A stretch of 64,000 bases of DNA from Amycolatopsis japonica (lineage in GTDB: Bacteria > Actinomycetota > Actinomycetes > Mycobacteriales > Pseudonocardiaceae), in assembly GCF_000732925.1 (NCBI RefSeq), contig NZ_CP008953.1, positions 7,991,001-8,055,000 on the forward strand, written 5' to 3'. The notes under the pieces were generated by a model. That model was given only the letters and a program-made list of their open reading frames with translations. It had not been told where the DNA came from and ran no database searches. A program made the position numbers and the translations under genes. How positions within the stretch are numbered: position 1 is the first letter of the stretch; the number at the start of each line of letters is the position of its first letter. Shown here piece by piece: positions 7,067 to 15,459 of the stretch.

Positions 7067-7801
7067 CGGCGGCTCGGTGCCGAGCAGCGCGGAGGCTGCG
7101 TTGGTGAGATCGGCCAGGTTGTCGAGGGCTTCGTCGACCGGATGGCTGACGCACGCGATGTCCAGCGTCAGCCAGTCGAGGTCCGCGGTCCCGACGACGA
7201 GCCCCGCGGACGTCCCGCCGCTGGCGTGCGGGGCGACCAGCCTCGCCTTGGTGATTCCCAGCTCGGCGAGCTGCCCGGCGATCTCCCGCGCGGCCGCGAC
7301 GTAACCGAGCGCGCCGACCCCGTCGGAGCCGCCGACCGGGAACGTCGCCACCTGGCGCCCCTCGGCCGCGGCCTCGGTGATCAGCCGGTCGTAGGTCCTT
7401 CCGGTCTCCTCGCCGTCGCGGCAGATGTGCACGTTCGCGCCGAAGAGATGGTCGAGGGAGACATTGCCGGACTTTTCGTACGCGTCACCGTCGCGAGGGA
7501 CCTTCGCCGTCAGCACGAGCTCGCACCGCAACCCGAGCTTCGCGCAGGCAGCGGCCGTCTGGCGGCCGTGGTTGGTCTGCAGCGCGCCGAAGGTGATCAC
7601 CGTGTCGGCGCCGTTCTCGATCGCCGCGCCGAGCAGGAACTCGAGTTTGCGCAGCTTGTTGCCGCCCACGCCGAGCGGATGCACGTCGTCCCGTTTGAGC
7701 AGCAGGTTCGGCAGGCCCAGGGCCTCGCCCAGCCGGGGTGCGGGATGCAGCGGCGTCGGATAGCCGCCGAGGTCGACGCGGGGGAAGCGATCGAGGTTCA
7801 T
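6797..7801 (-). CDS. PLP-dependent D-cysteine desulfhydrase / ACC deaminase family enzyme
   Basis: 334 residues from the ATG at 7801; a GTG three codons upstream is possible. It belongs to fold-type II PLP enzymes. The Schiff-base Lys lies in GVGGNKLRKLEF, followed by TFGALQTNHGRQTAAA, HASGGTSAG and FLHTGGLPGLYGY. The QTNHxRQ motif is more typical of D-cysteine desulfhydrase (D-cysteine to pyruvate, sulfide and ammonia) than of ACC deaminase. Substrate choice cannot be settled by eye. It is divergent from the amidase-TetR operon and its promoter faces the TetR operator. Its 3' end overlaps the DUF998 frame by 270 bases. Confidence 0.8.
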   Translation of the reverse strand: MNLDRFPRVDLGGYPTPLHPAPRLGEALGLPNLLLKRDDVHPLGVGGNKLRKLEFLLGAAIENGADTVITFGALQTNHGRQTAAACAKLGLRCELVLTAKVPRDGDAYEKSGNVSLDHLFGANVHICRDGEETGRTYDRLITEAAAEGRQVATFPVGGSDGVGALGYVAAAREIAGQLAELGITKARLVAPHASGGTSAGLVVGTADLDWLTLDIACVSHPVDEALDNLADLTNAASALLGTEPPSLDGLRVDDRTIGPGYGIPTGETWDAVRLFGRTEGIALDPVYTGKVGAALIRWAAEGHFAPDEHVVFLHTGGLPGLYGYAPEFADAVRR

Positions 7802-7838
7802 GAACGTCACGTAACCACACCGAGACTACCCGGTGGTA

Positions 7839-7858
7839 TCGTTCGTTTGAACGAACGA
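7839..7858. promoter_or_regulatory. TetR-type operator
   Basis: A palindrome with 9-base arms, TCGTTCGTT-TG-AACGAACGA, lies 20 bases before the amidase start. It is the only palindrome in the divergent promoter region. The amidase operon encodes a TetR regulator, which is the obvious ligand. Because of its position it may also affect the divergent desulfhydrase. Confidence 0.75.
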
Positions 7859-7877
7859 GAACCTGCAGGGGGAACCC

Positions 7878-9260
7878 ATGACCACCTCGAAGGCCGACCT
7901 CGCGTTCACCGGCCTCGCCGAACAGGCCTCGATGCTCGCCGGCGGCGCGGTCACTTCCGTCGAACTCACCCGGCAAGCGCTCGAAAAGGCCGAAGCCAGC
8001 CAGCCCGTTCTCAACGCCTTCAAATGCCTCCGCGCCGAAGAAGCCCTTCGCGAGGCCGAGGAAGCCGATCGGCGGCTCGCTGCCGGTGAATCCGCTCCCC
8101 TGCTCGGCGTCCCGACCGCGATCAAGGACGACCTCGACGTCACGGGACTGCCGACGGCGTTCGGTTGCGAGGGCGATTTCTCCGTCGCGACAACGGATTC
8201 CCCGCCCGTCGCCGCGCTCCGCGAGGCGGGCGCGGTGCTCATCGGCAAGACCAACACCCCGGAACTCGGCCAATGGCCGTTCACCGAAGGCCCCGCGTTC
8301 GGCGCGACCCGCAATCCATGGGACACCGAGCGCACGCCGGGCGGTTCCTCCGGCGGCGCGGCGGCGGCCATCGCGTCGGGGGTGATCGCCGCCGCGCTGG
8401 GTTCCGACGGGGCGGGGTCGATCCGGATCCCGGCCGCGTGGACCGATCTGGTCGGCATCAAACCGCAGCGCGGCCGGGTCCCGACCGAACGCGAACTCTT
8501 CCACGGCCTGACCGTGGTCGGCCCGCTCGCGCGCACCGTCGCCGACGCGGCCCTGCTGCTCGACGTCGCCGCCGGCACCGGTACCGCGTTCCAGGCGGCC
8601 GCCCGCCGCGAACCGGGCCGGATGCGGATCGGGCTGTCGACGCGGATCCCGTTCACCGCAACGAAAACGAAACTCGATCCGCAGGCTCACGCGGCCGTCG
8701 TCCGGCTCGCGGAGCGGTTCGCCGAACTCGGCCACGAGATCGTCGAGATCGAACCCGACTACCGGCTGATCGGCCTCACCTTCCTGCCGCGTTCGCTCGT
8801 CGGCGTGCGTGACTGGTCCCGTCGCGTCCCGGACCAGGCGCGGCTCGATCCACGCACCCGCGCCAACGCACGGCAGGGTTCGGCGCTGGCCGGTCCGGCG
8901 CTGCGGCTCGCCCGCGCCACGGAACCGTTGCTGCAGCGGCAGATCGGCTCGGTGTTCGGGCGGGTGGACGTCGTGCTCACGCCCACCACCGCCACCCCGC
9001 CCCCGCGGATCGGCACTTTCGACCGGCTCTCCGGCTGGCAGACCGACCAGGCCATGATCGCCGCGTGCCCCTACGCTTGGCCGTGGAACGTGCTGGGCTG
9101 GCCGGGGGTCAACGTCCCCGCCGGGCTGAGCCCCGACGGCCTGCCGCTCGGCGGTCAGCTGCTCGGCCCCTCGCACGCCGAGGAGCGGCTCATCTCGCTG
9201 GCCGCGCAACTGGAAGAGGTCGAACGGTGGCAGGACCGCAAACCCGAGACCGCTTGGTGA
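7878..9260 (+). CDS. amidase signature family enzyme
   Basis: 460 residues, ATG preceded by CAGGGGGAACCC. The Ser-cisSer-Lys triad is visible: Lys in PTAIKDDLD, Ser in TPGGSSGGAAAAIA, and the nucleophile Ser in GSDGAGSIRIPAAW. It hydrolyses amides. The substrate is unknown; the best known members act on indoleacetamide, aryl amides or 6-aminohexanoate dimers. It is the first gene of an operon with a TetR regulator (GTGA overlap) and a DUF2236 oxygenase-like gene, so it may be induced by its own substrate. No signal peptide is seen. Confidence 0.88.
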   Translation: MTTSKADLAFTGLAEQASMLAGGAVTSVELTRQALEKAEASQPVLNAFKCLRAEEALREAEEADRRLAAGESAPLLGVPTAIKDDLDVTGLPTAFGCEGDFSVATTDSPPVAALREAGAVLIGKTNTPELGQWPFTEGPAFGATRNPWDTERTPGGSSGGAAAAIASGVIAAALGSDGAGSIRIPAAWTDLVGIKPQRGRVPTERELFHGLTVVGPLARTVADAALLLDVAAGTGTAFQAAARREPGRMRIGLSTRIPFTATKTKLDPQAHAAVVRLAERFAELGHEIVEIEPDYRLIGLTFLPRSLVGVRDWSRRVPDQARLDPRTRANARQGSALAGPALRLARATEPLLQRQIGSVFGRVDVVLTPTTATPPPRIGTFDRLSGWQTDQAMIAACPYAWPWNVLGWPGVNVPAGLSPDGLPLGGQLLGPSHAEERLISLAAQLEEVERWQDRKPETAW

Positions 9261-9805
9261 ACACCCGCGAGGCCATCCTCCACGCCGCCCTCAAGGTGGT
9301 CGGGGAACAGGGTGTCGGCGGGCTGACCAATCGCCGGATCGCGACCGCGGCAGGCGTCTCGCTCGGCACGCTGACCTACCACTTCCCCAGCCAGACCGCC
9401 TTGCTGCGCGAGGCGATGCTGCTGTTCGTCGAAGAAGAGACCACGAAGCTGACCGGGTTCGTCGACGCGTACCGCGAGCAGGGGTTGAGCGTCGAGCAGG
9501 CCGCGTCGGTGGTCGAGCAGGTCATCGCGCAGCTGCCGTTCGGCACCGACGAACTCGGCGCGCACGAGCTGTACCTGCAGGCCGCGCGCGACCCGGAACT
9601 CCAGGACGCGGCCGCCCGCTGTTTCGCCGCGTACGACGAGCTCGCGCTGGTGATCCTGAAGACGCTCGGCGTGCCGTCGCCGGAACGGCTGACCGGTCCC
9701 GTCGTCGCGCTGATCGCCGGCCTGCAGTTGCGCAGGCTGGCCACGGGAGACGACGGCGTCGGGGTGGCGCAGTCGCTGATGATGCTCGTCCGCGGCGCGT
9801 CATGA
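9257..9805 (+). CDS. TetR family transcriptional regulator
   Basis: 182 residues, GTG start overlapping the amidase stop as GTGA, so it is translationally coupled. The helix-turn-helix spans residues of about 20-45 (LTNRRIATAAGVSLGTLTYH), followed by FPSQTALLREAM, classic for TetR. The C-terminal ligand domain has YLQAARDPELQDAA. It likely represses the operon through the palindrome at 7839-7858. The following gene overlaps its end. Confidence 0.88.
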   Translation: MNTREAILHAALKVVGEQGVGGLTNRRIATAAGVSLGTLTYHFPSQTALLREAMLLFVEEETTKLTGFVDAYREQGLSVEQAASVVEQVIAQLPFGTDELGAHELYLQAARDPELQDAAARCFAAYDELALVILKTLGVPSPERLTGPVVALIAGLQLRRLATGDDGVGVAQSLMMLVRGAS

Positions 9806-10653
9806 CCGGTCTGCCGATCGTCAAGGGGACGGCGGCGTGGAAGTACTTCGGCGACTTCCGGGCCGGGCTGCTGGCGGGCCAGGTGCTGGTGCTGCAGGTC
9901 GCGCATCCGGTCGTCGCGGCCGGGGTGCGGGATCATTCCGACTACGTCGAGGATCCATGGACCCGGCTGATGCGCACGGCCGCGTCGCTGTCCATCTACA
10001 TCTACGGCGGCCCGGAGGGCGCGCGCTACGAGGCGGACCGGCTGCGCGCACTGCACCGGCGGTTCACCGGCGTCGACGACGGCCGCCGCTACAGCGCGCT
10101 GAACCCGCACGCGTACGCCTGGGTGCACGCCACGCTCGTCATGGTTCCCGTTGACACACAACGGTTCTACGGCACCCCGATGACTCCGTCCGAAGTGGAC
10201 GAATACTACGCGCAGATGTGCGACGTCGGACGGCTTCTCGGTCTGCGCGAGCAGGACCTGCCGCCGACGTGGCCCGAATTCGAGCGGTACTACGCGGACA
10301 TGATCGACGGTTTCGGCCCGAACGAAACGATTTCGACGTTGTTCGAAACGATCCGGACGGTGAAGAAACCGTGGCGATGGCTGCCCGACGAACGGTGGGT
10401 CCGGCTTCAGCGATGGCAGCATCGGGGACAGATGTTCGTCATCCGCGCCACGCTGCCACCCGCGCTGCGGGACCGCCTCGGTCTACAGTGGACGGCCCGT
10501 GACCAGCGCCGATTCGACCGATTCCGTCGCGTGGTGCGGTTCTTCGGCAGCCTGGTGCCGGTGACGTTGCGTTCCTCGCTCGTGCGGCGGATCGGCAGGC
10601 TCAACGTCTGGTTCCGGGCGCATCCACGCGCGTATCGTTTCCTCGGGGGCTGA
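9802..10653 (+). CDS. DUF2236 / MpaB-Lcp catalytic domain protein, putative oxygenase
   Basis: 283 residues, ATG overlapping the TetR stop (ATGA). The family signature is visible: LQVAHPVVAAGVRDHSDY, DPWTRLMRTAAS, and HAYAWVHATL followed by YGTPMTPSEVDEYYA. The histidines in AHP and HAYAWVHA match the haem-ligand region of latex clearing protein relatives. Such proteins are haem b oxygenases acting on polyisoprene or mycophenolate-type side chains. The substrate is unknown here. Being coupled to an amidase and a TetR suggests a small catabolic or detoxification unit. Confidence 0.8.
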   Translation: MTGLPIVKGTAAWKYFGDFRAGLLAGQVLVLQVAHPVVAAGVRDHSDYVEDPWTRLMRTAASLSIYIYGGPEGARYEADRLRALHRRFTGVDDGRRYSALNPHAYAWVHATLVMVPVDTQRFYGTPMTPSEVDEYYAQMCDVGRLLGLREQDLPPTWPEFERYYADMIDGFGPNETISTLFETIRTVKKPWRWLPDERWVRLQRWQHRGQMFVIRATLPPALRDRLGLQWTARDQRRFDRFRRVVRFFGSLVPVTLRSSLVRRIGRLNVWFRAHPRAYRFLGG

Positions 10654-10753
10654 CCCCCCACCGGAGTAAGGGGCGGAGTCCCCTGTACGGGGGACCCCGA
10701 TTCACTCCGCGCTGTGACGCTTTCCCGGCCCGTCGTCGTTAACTTCAGCCGGG
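10654..10753. terminator. short hairpin gap
   Basis: A GC-rich inverted repeat (GTCCCC-N6-GGGGAC at 10678-10695) follows the DUF2236 gene. It is a plausible weak terminator before the next operon on the same strand. Confidence 0.4.
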
Positions 10754-12202
10754 ATGGGGAATTCACCGAGGGGGCGGCGCACGGCGCCGATGGTCATCGC
10801 CCGCGTACTCGTGCTCTGCGCGCTGGCGTCCGTTCTGCTGTCCGGCACCGCGCGGGCGGACGGCGTGTCGAGCGGTGCGGACGTCCAGGTCGCGCAGACA
10901 CTCGGCACCCGGGATCTCACGGTCATCCTGCGGCGGATGGACATCGCGCCCGGGCCGCTGCACGTCGACGTCGTCACGCACACCGGAAGCGCGCCGGGAA
11001 CGCTGAAGCTGCGCGCGTCCACCGCCGGGACCACGTTTTCCGAAACCACGGTGCGGCTGGACGGGAAACCCGGCGCCCATGCGGCACAGCTGCGGGTCGA
11101 TCAGCCGGGTCCGTGGGAACTCGGCCTGGACGACGGGACGGACACCGCGTCGATCCCGTTCATCGTCCCGGCCAGGGTCATCCCTCCGTGGGAGAAGGCC
11201 ACCTTCGGCGGCTTCGTCGCCGCGGGTGTGTTCCTGGTGCTCGGTCTCGTCGTCGCGCTGCGCGTCCGGCGGCCGCAACTCGCGCTGATCCCCGCCGGTG
11301 GGATGGTCGCCGCGCTCGCGGTCGCGGTCACCGGCGCGATGCTGTCGGCGTCCACTCCGCCGCCGCCCGCCCCCGGTACGGCCCTGGATCCGACGATCGA
11401 CAACATCCAAGACCCGTACGCGAACGCTCAGATGTCCACAGTGGACTTCTCGCGGCCGCCGGTGAATCTGGCCGTTCGGTCGCCGAATGCACGAGCCGGC
11501 GCGCTCGCCGAGGTGCGCCTCGCCCTCGCCGACGGCTCGACCGGCCGCCCCGTCGACGATCTTCTGGTGCACGACAACGCTTTGATCCATCTCGTCGTCA
11601 TCTCGCCGACGGGCAGGCTCTGGCATCTGCATCCGGTGCGCGTCGGACCCGGTGACTACCGGATGAAGTTCACCCCGCCCGAGGCCGGGACCTACGCCGT
11701 CGCCGCGGAACTCGCCCGGCGAGGCGGCGGCGTGCAACTGCTCCGCACCACGCTGGACGTCGCGGCCGGAACGGATTCCCCCGCCGATCCTGTCCCCACC
11801 GGAGCCGGAAAACGGGTGATACAAGGGAATCCGGTCGACGTCGAGATCAGGCCGGGAACGCCGACCACGATCACCGCGCGGTTCGGCAAGGCCGATCTCC
11901 AACCCTGGCTGGGCATGCTCGGCCACCTCATCGTCGTCGGCCCGATCACCGGCGACCACCGGGTCGGCGCGGATGCCGCTGCCGCGCCGACCTGGGCCCA
12001 CGTGCACTCGATGATCCCGCAGTCGCCGGGAATGCCGGGTAAACCCGATGAAACGGTCGCCGCGTACGGCCCCGACGTCCCGTTCACCTACACCTTCGCC
12101 GCGCCCGGCAAGTACCGCGTCTGGCTGCAGGCCGAACGCGACTACACGGTGCTGACCGTGCCCATGGAGATCGACGTCCCGGCGGAAGGGGCACCACAGT
12201 GA
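10754..12202 (+). CDS. membrane-anchored extracytoplasmic protein with HLHP and HVHS motifs
   Basis: 482 residues; an ATG at 10790 is an alternative start. Signal peptide (VLVLCALASVLLSGTARA), an exported Ig-like region of about 120 residues, two TM segments at about 150-200, then an exported C-terminal half. That half contains LIHLVVISPTGRLWHLHPV and LGHLIVVGP followed later by WAHVHSM. These HLHP/HVH modules occur in secreted actinobacterial proteins thought to bind metal, probably copper. That function is inferred, not shown. It is the first of four tightly packed genes; the GTG of the next overlaps its stop. Confidence 0.75.
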   Translation: MGNSPRGRRTAPMVIARVLVLCALASVLLSGTARADGVSSGADVQVAQTLGTRDLTVILRRMDIAPGPLHVDVVTHTGSAPGTLKLRASTAGTTFSETTVRLDGKPGAHAAQLRVDQPGPWELGLDDGTDTASIPFIVPARVIPPWEKATFGGFVAAGVFLVLGLVVALRVRRPQLALIPAGGMVAALAVAVTGAMLSASTPPPPAPGTALDPTIDNIQDPYANAQMSTVDFSRPPVNLAVRSPNARAGALAEVRLALADGSTGRPVDDLLVHDNALIHLVVISPTGRLWHLHPVRVGPGDYRMKFTPPEAGTYAVAAELARRGGGVQLLRTTLDVAAGTDSPADPVPTGAGKRVIQGNPVDVEIRPGTPTTITARFGKADLQPWLGMLGHLIVVGPITGDHRVGADAAAAPTWAHVHSMIPQSPGMPGKPDETVAAYGPDVPFTYTFAAPGKYRVWLQAERDYTVLTVPMEIDVPAEGAPQ

Positions 12203-12606
12203 ATTCCACAGTGGACGGACGAAAACCGGTGCTGCTGATCTCCGTGGTCGCCGTGCTCGCGGTGGCGATCGTGGCCTGGCTGGTGTGGCCGAGCGGCGGC
12301 GGAGCGCAGGTGCAGCGTTCGACGCAGGGCCCGTACACGGTGCAGATGTCGGTCGAAGATCCGCACCAGGGCGGCAATGTCTTCGCGCTGACCGTCTCCG
12401 GTGCCACGCCGGACGTCGTCACGCTCGAACCCGTGATGCCCCAGATGGGGCACGCGCTCGCCCCGTCGCCCGCGATCGCGGAAGGGCCGGGCCGGTTCCG
12501 CACCGGCGACGTCCTGCTGCCGATGTCGGGGCAATGGGAGATCACCGTTTCACTGCGCGGGCCGTCCGGCGCCACGCAGCACGTTTTTCCTTTGCTGGTC
12601 AAGTAA
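12199..12606 (+). CDS. YtkA/FixH-like single-domain membrane-anchored protein
   Basis: 135 residues, GTG overlapping the previous stop. One N-terminal TM segment (LLISVVAVLAVAIVAWLVW), then an exported beta-sandwich domain. It has YTVQMSVEDPHQGGN, MPQMGHALA and FRTGDVLLPMSGQWEITV. The MPxMGH and GxWE pattern matches YtkA/FixH-like domains, found in copper and cytochrome oxidase maturation operons. The Met and His residues are candidate metal ligands. Confidence 0.75.
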   Translation: MNSTVDGRKPVLLISVVAVLAVAIVAWLVWPSGGGAQVQRSTQGPYTVQMSVEDPHQGGNVFALTVSGATPDVVTLEPVMPQMGHALAPSPAIAEGPGRFRTGDVLLPMSGQWEITVSLRGPSGATQHVFPLLVK

Positions 12607-12624
12607 GAGAGGGAGGTCGGGGGT

Positions 12625-13755
12625 ATGGATCTCACCGCGGGAGGGGCGAGGGCCGTCCCGGTGGCGCGCAGTGAACGCACCGGTCTCGTACCGGCGGGCA
12701 CGGTGCTGGCCGGATCGGTGATCTCACTGGTCGGGCTGACCTGGGACATCCAGTGGCACGGCGATGTCGGCCCGGACACGTTCTTCACGATGCCGCATCT
12801 GTTCCTGTATTCGGGCAGTGCGATCTCCGGGCTCGCGAGCCTCGTGGTCGTGCTGATGACCACGGCCGCACGCCGGGCGAGACGTCCGGTCGACGCGCGG
12901 GTCGGCGGCCGCGCGATCAACGTCTTCGGCAAGGTCTTCGCCGCACCGGCCGGCTACCTGGTGACCGGGACGGGCGCGGCGATGTTCCTGTTGTACGGCC
13001 TGTGGGACCAGTGGTGGCACGGCCTGTACGGCTTCGACGCGGTGATCGACTCACCGCCGCATATCGGGCTGCTGCTGTCGATCACGCTGAGCATCATCGG
13101 CACGGTCATGGTGTTCGCGGCCGCGCGGGAACACCGCTGGGGCACCGTCGGCGTGGTCGGCAGCCTCGGCGTGCTGATCGCGTTCAGCACGGTGACCGTG
13201 CTGGGGCTGCAGCAGATCGACGTCGACGGGCTCGACGTCGTCTCCGTCGGCATCGCGCTGCTTTCGGTGCTGCTGGTCTCGGCGGGCGCCGGGTTCTGGG
13301 GGCGGCCGGGCGGCGCGGTCCGGGTCGCCGCGGCGCTGGCGGTCATCCAGGCGATCACCTGGTGGTTCTCGCCGTGGGCCGCCGAGGCGTACGCGAGCGC
13401 GGTCGGTTTGCCGATGCGCGACTACATCGACGGCGTTCCCGCGATGCCTTCGATGATGCCGATGGCGCTGCTGCCGATCGCAGCCGTACTCGAAGCGGTC
13501 CACCTGCTCTCACGCCGCTGGCCTGCAGGCCGGGTTTCGGTGCTGGCAGGCGTGATCGGCGGACTGCTGGTCGGCGCGAGCATGCCGATCCAGAACGCGA
13601 TCGTCTACGGCTCCGACCGGATGCCCTGGGCGGTCGTGTTCGCCACGGGCGCCGCCGGCGCGGTGGTCGGGCTGCTCGGCGGCTTCGCCGGGTGGCGGTT
13701 CGGCGGGATGCTGAGGCTGCTGGCCCCGGCGAAGGGGGAGAACGCGCATGCGTAA
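12625..13755 (+). CDS. polytopic membrane protein with conserved WH motifs
   Basis: 376 residues with about nine hydrophobic segments. A good ribosome binding site (GAGAGGGAGG) lies upstream of the ATG. Notable features are DIQWHGDVGPD and FFTMPHLFLYSG near the start, WDQWWHGLYGFD and DSPPHIGL in the first half, and a Met-rich stretch (MPSMMPMALLP) in the second half. His and Met at membrane faces are what a copper-handling permease would show. I know no named family that fits. It lies between a FixH-like and a secreted protein and probably forms a complex with them. Confidence 0.7.
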   Translation: MDLTAGGARAVPVARSERTGLVPAGTVLAGSVISLVGLTWDIQWHGDVGPDTFFTMPHLFLYSGSAISGLASLVVVLMTTAARRARRPVDARVGGRAINVFGKVFAAPAGYLVTGTGAAMFLLYGLWDQWWHGLYGFDAVIDSPPHIGLLLSITLSIIGTVMVFAAAREHRWGTVGVVGSLGVLIAFSTVTVLGLQQIDVDGLDVVSVGIALLSVLLVSAGAGFWGRPGGAVRVAAALAVIQAITWWFSPWAAEAYASAVGLPMRDYIDGVPAMPSMMPMALLPIAAVLEAVHLLSRRWPAGRVSVLAGVIGGLLVGASMPIQNAIVYGSDRMPWAVVFATGAAGAVVGLLGGFAGWRFGGMLRLLAPAKGENAHA

Positions 13756-14296
13756 GACATTGCTGGCCTTGGCGGCGGCGATCGGGTTGCTGTTCGCGAC
13801 CACGCCCGCGGCGAACGCCTACGAACCGGTGAACATCGTCCACACCGAACGGGTCCAGGTCGGACCGTACGGGATGACCGTCGGCTTCAGCACGTGGCCG
13901 TTGCGCGCCATGCAATCGCTGGACTTCACGTTCATCCCGGACGACGGGATCGCCGGGAAGTCGGGGACGCTCGCGTTCCTCAATCCGGAGACCGGGCGGC
14001 TGGGCCGTCCCCAGCCGCTGGCGAAACATCCGCGGAAACTGGAGGTGTGGGGACTGGACATCCGGGCCCTGCAGACACAGGGCTCGTGGACGTTCCGGTT
14101 CGAGATCGACGGGCCCGCGGGCAAGGGCGCGGGAGAACTCCGTGATCTGGCTGTGCTCGAACAGCCGGGGCCGCCGATGGCGGTGAGCTGGTCGATCAGC
14201 CTGATCCCGCTGATCGTCCTCGCCGTCCTGATCGCCGTCGCCTGGCGGCGCACGAAATCCCGGCTGCGCGGGAACGGTCTTCCCGCGACGGTGTGA
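13748..14296 (+). CDS. secreted beta-sandwich protein with a C-terminal membrane anchor
   Basis: 182 residues, start overlapping the previous gene by 8 bases. The signal peptide ends in TPAANA. The exported domain includes ERVQVGPYGMTVGFSTWPLR and QTQGSWTFRFEIDGPAGKG. A C-terminal TM segment (SWSISLIPLIVLAVLIAVAW) is followed by Arg/Lys residues. The domain is FixH/CopC-like in pattern, without a conserved His cluster. It is the last gene of the four-gene operon; a strong hairpin follows. Confidence 0.72.
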   Translation: MRKTLLALAAAIGLLFATTPAANAYEPVNIVHTERVQVGPYGMTVGFSTWPLRAMQSLDFTFIPDDGIAGKSGTLAFLNPETGRLGRPQPLAKHPRKLEVWGLDIRALQTQGSWTFRFEIDGPAGKGAGELRDLAVLEQPGPPMAVSWSISLIPLIVLAVLIAVAWRRTKSRLRGNGLPATV

Positions 14297-14318
14297 CTCG
14301 AAGTGACGAAGATCGGAT

Positions 14319-14348
14319 GGCTCGCGTGTCCCGATGGACGCGCGAGCC
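14319..14348. terminator. bidirectional terminator
   Basis: Arms of 13 bases lie at 14319-14331 and 14336-14348 with one G-T pair. They are flanked by GACGAA/TTCGTC, which extends the stem. It lies between the convergent stops at 14296 and 14354. Confidence 0.75.
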
Positions 14349-14353
14349 TTTCG

Positions 14354-14608
14354 TCATGGGCTCAAATCGAACTGTCCGGCCTTGACCGCCTTGAGAAAGG
14401 CGTTCCACTCACCGGAATCGAAGACGAAGACGGGACTCGCGGCCAGTTTGGTGTCACGGACCCCCACCAGGCCTTCCCGGCCGAGGTTGACCTCGACACA
14501 GTTCCCCCCGTTGGGCTCGCTCGCGAAGGACTTCTCCCACGCGGAGTCGTCGAACAGCGACACGGCCGTGGTCGGATCGTAATCCGCCGCCGATGGATAA
14601 TCGGCCAT
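14354..14608 (-). CDS. DUF397 protein
   Basis: 84 residues with a GGAGG ribosome binding site 8 bases before the ATG. The DUF397 core is clear: WEKSFASEPNGGNCVEVN, then VGVRDTKLAASPVFVF and WNAFLKAVKAGQFD. These small actinomycete proteins usually pair with an XRE/DUF5753 regulator of the WhiJ type, controlling development or metabolism. Here the regulator lies 2.5 kb away at 17149-18006 with DUF574 genes between. Confidence 0.88.
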   Translation of the reverse strand: MADYPSAADYDPTTAVSLFDDSAWEKSFASEPNGGNCVEVNLGREGLVGVRDTKLAASPVFVFDSGEWNAFLKAVKAGQFDLSP

Positions 14609-14914
14609 TGGTCGTACCTCCGAACGTCGGTCGGGGGTGCGGGTCGCGACCTGCGCGAACCGTCACGGTCCCGGCTTCTCCCTGCCTCAACGGGACTATC
14701 CCGCACGGCCAAGTGGGTGATCAACTCCGCCCACCCTCGACATGAAGATTATTCCAGGAGTAGGATTAATCGCAGCGGCCGGGGCTCGGTTGTTGGTGAA
14801 TCGCTCGCAGTACGTTTCGCCGTTCCGGCAGGCCATCGACGGCAGGTGACCAGCGGGGACACCGGTCCCGCGGCGCATGACCACCCACCGCCGACCTCGT
14901 GGGGGAGGATCAGC

Positions 14915-15187
14915 GTGATCATTCAGGACACCATGCCGGCGACGGTACTCGCCGTCGGCAGGCTCATGGCCGGGACGGCGGGCGAAAGCCGCCGCTCCGC
15001 GCATCTTTTCGACTTGCACTCCGGGGGTTCGCACCCCGAGTTCCTGCACGCCCGCTGTGGCGCGGCGATGCCTTACGACCATCTGGAATGGGTCCCCGTC
15101 GGTTCGGGGATGCCCTGTGAACGTTGCCTCGGCCTCGCCGGTTCGGCGGACCAGACGCGGTTGCCGCGTCCGAGCCGGGGGGTGTGA
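14915..15187 (+). CDS. small Cys-containing protein of unknown function
   Basis: 90 residues from a GTG with GGGGGAGG upstream. The C-terminal half has HARCGAAM and a CERC motif about 27 residues later, so it could bind one zinc. The start is chosen from the ribosome binding site; the longer open frame upstream has none. The next small gene begins six bases after its stop. The family is unknown to me, but its position inside a DUF397/DUF574/XRE cluster suggests a regulatory accessory. Confidence 0.6.
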   Translation: MIIQDTMPATVLAVGRLMAGTAGESRRSAHLFDLHSGGSHPEFLHARCGAAMPYDHLEWVPVGSGMPCERCLGLAGSADQTRLPRPSRGV

Positions 15188-15192
15188 CCGCC

Positions 15193-15453
15193 ATGGCCGT
15201 CCGCCTCACCACGCTGCTGTTCCGCCGTGAGGACGAACGCCTGGCCTCGGCGAAGCATCACCGCAACATCGGACTGGAACTGCGCCAGCGGTTCGGGTTC
15301 AGCCTCATCCAGGCTCCGCTGCGCAAGCAGCCACCGTGGAATTCCGAAGTCGATTCGCCGGGCGCGCACCGGGACCTGATCAGGACCGGCCGGCCGCTCG
15401 AAGGTCAGTTCGAGCTGACGCCCCTGATCGGGCATCTGACCGGCCGGGCCTGA
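15193..15453 (+). CDS. small basic protein of unknown function
   Basis: 86 residues from the ATG, with GGGGGG about ten bases upstream. A GTG three codons earlier would overlap the previous stop. It is rich in Arg and His (RREDERLASAKHHRN). No domain is recognised. It ends 6 bases before the convergent DUF574 stop. Confidence 0.55.
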   Translation: MAVRLTTLLFRREDERLASAKHHRNIGLELRQRFGFSLIQAPLRKQPPWNSEVDSPGAHRDLIRTGRPLEGQFELTPLIGHLTGRA

Positions 15454-15459
15454 CGAGGA

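Noticed and set aside
12084..12932. 282-residue open frame on the minus strand
   Set aside because: Antisense of the FixH-like and polytopic membrane protein genes; no ribosome binding site.
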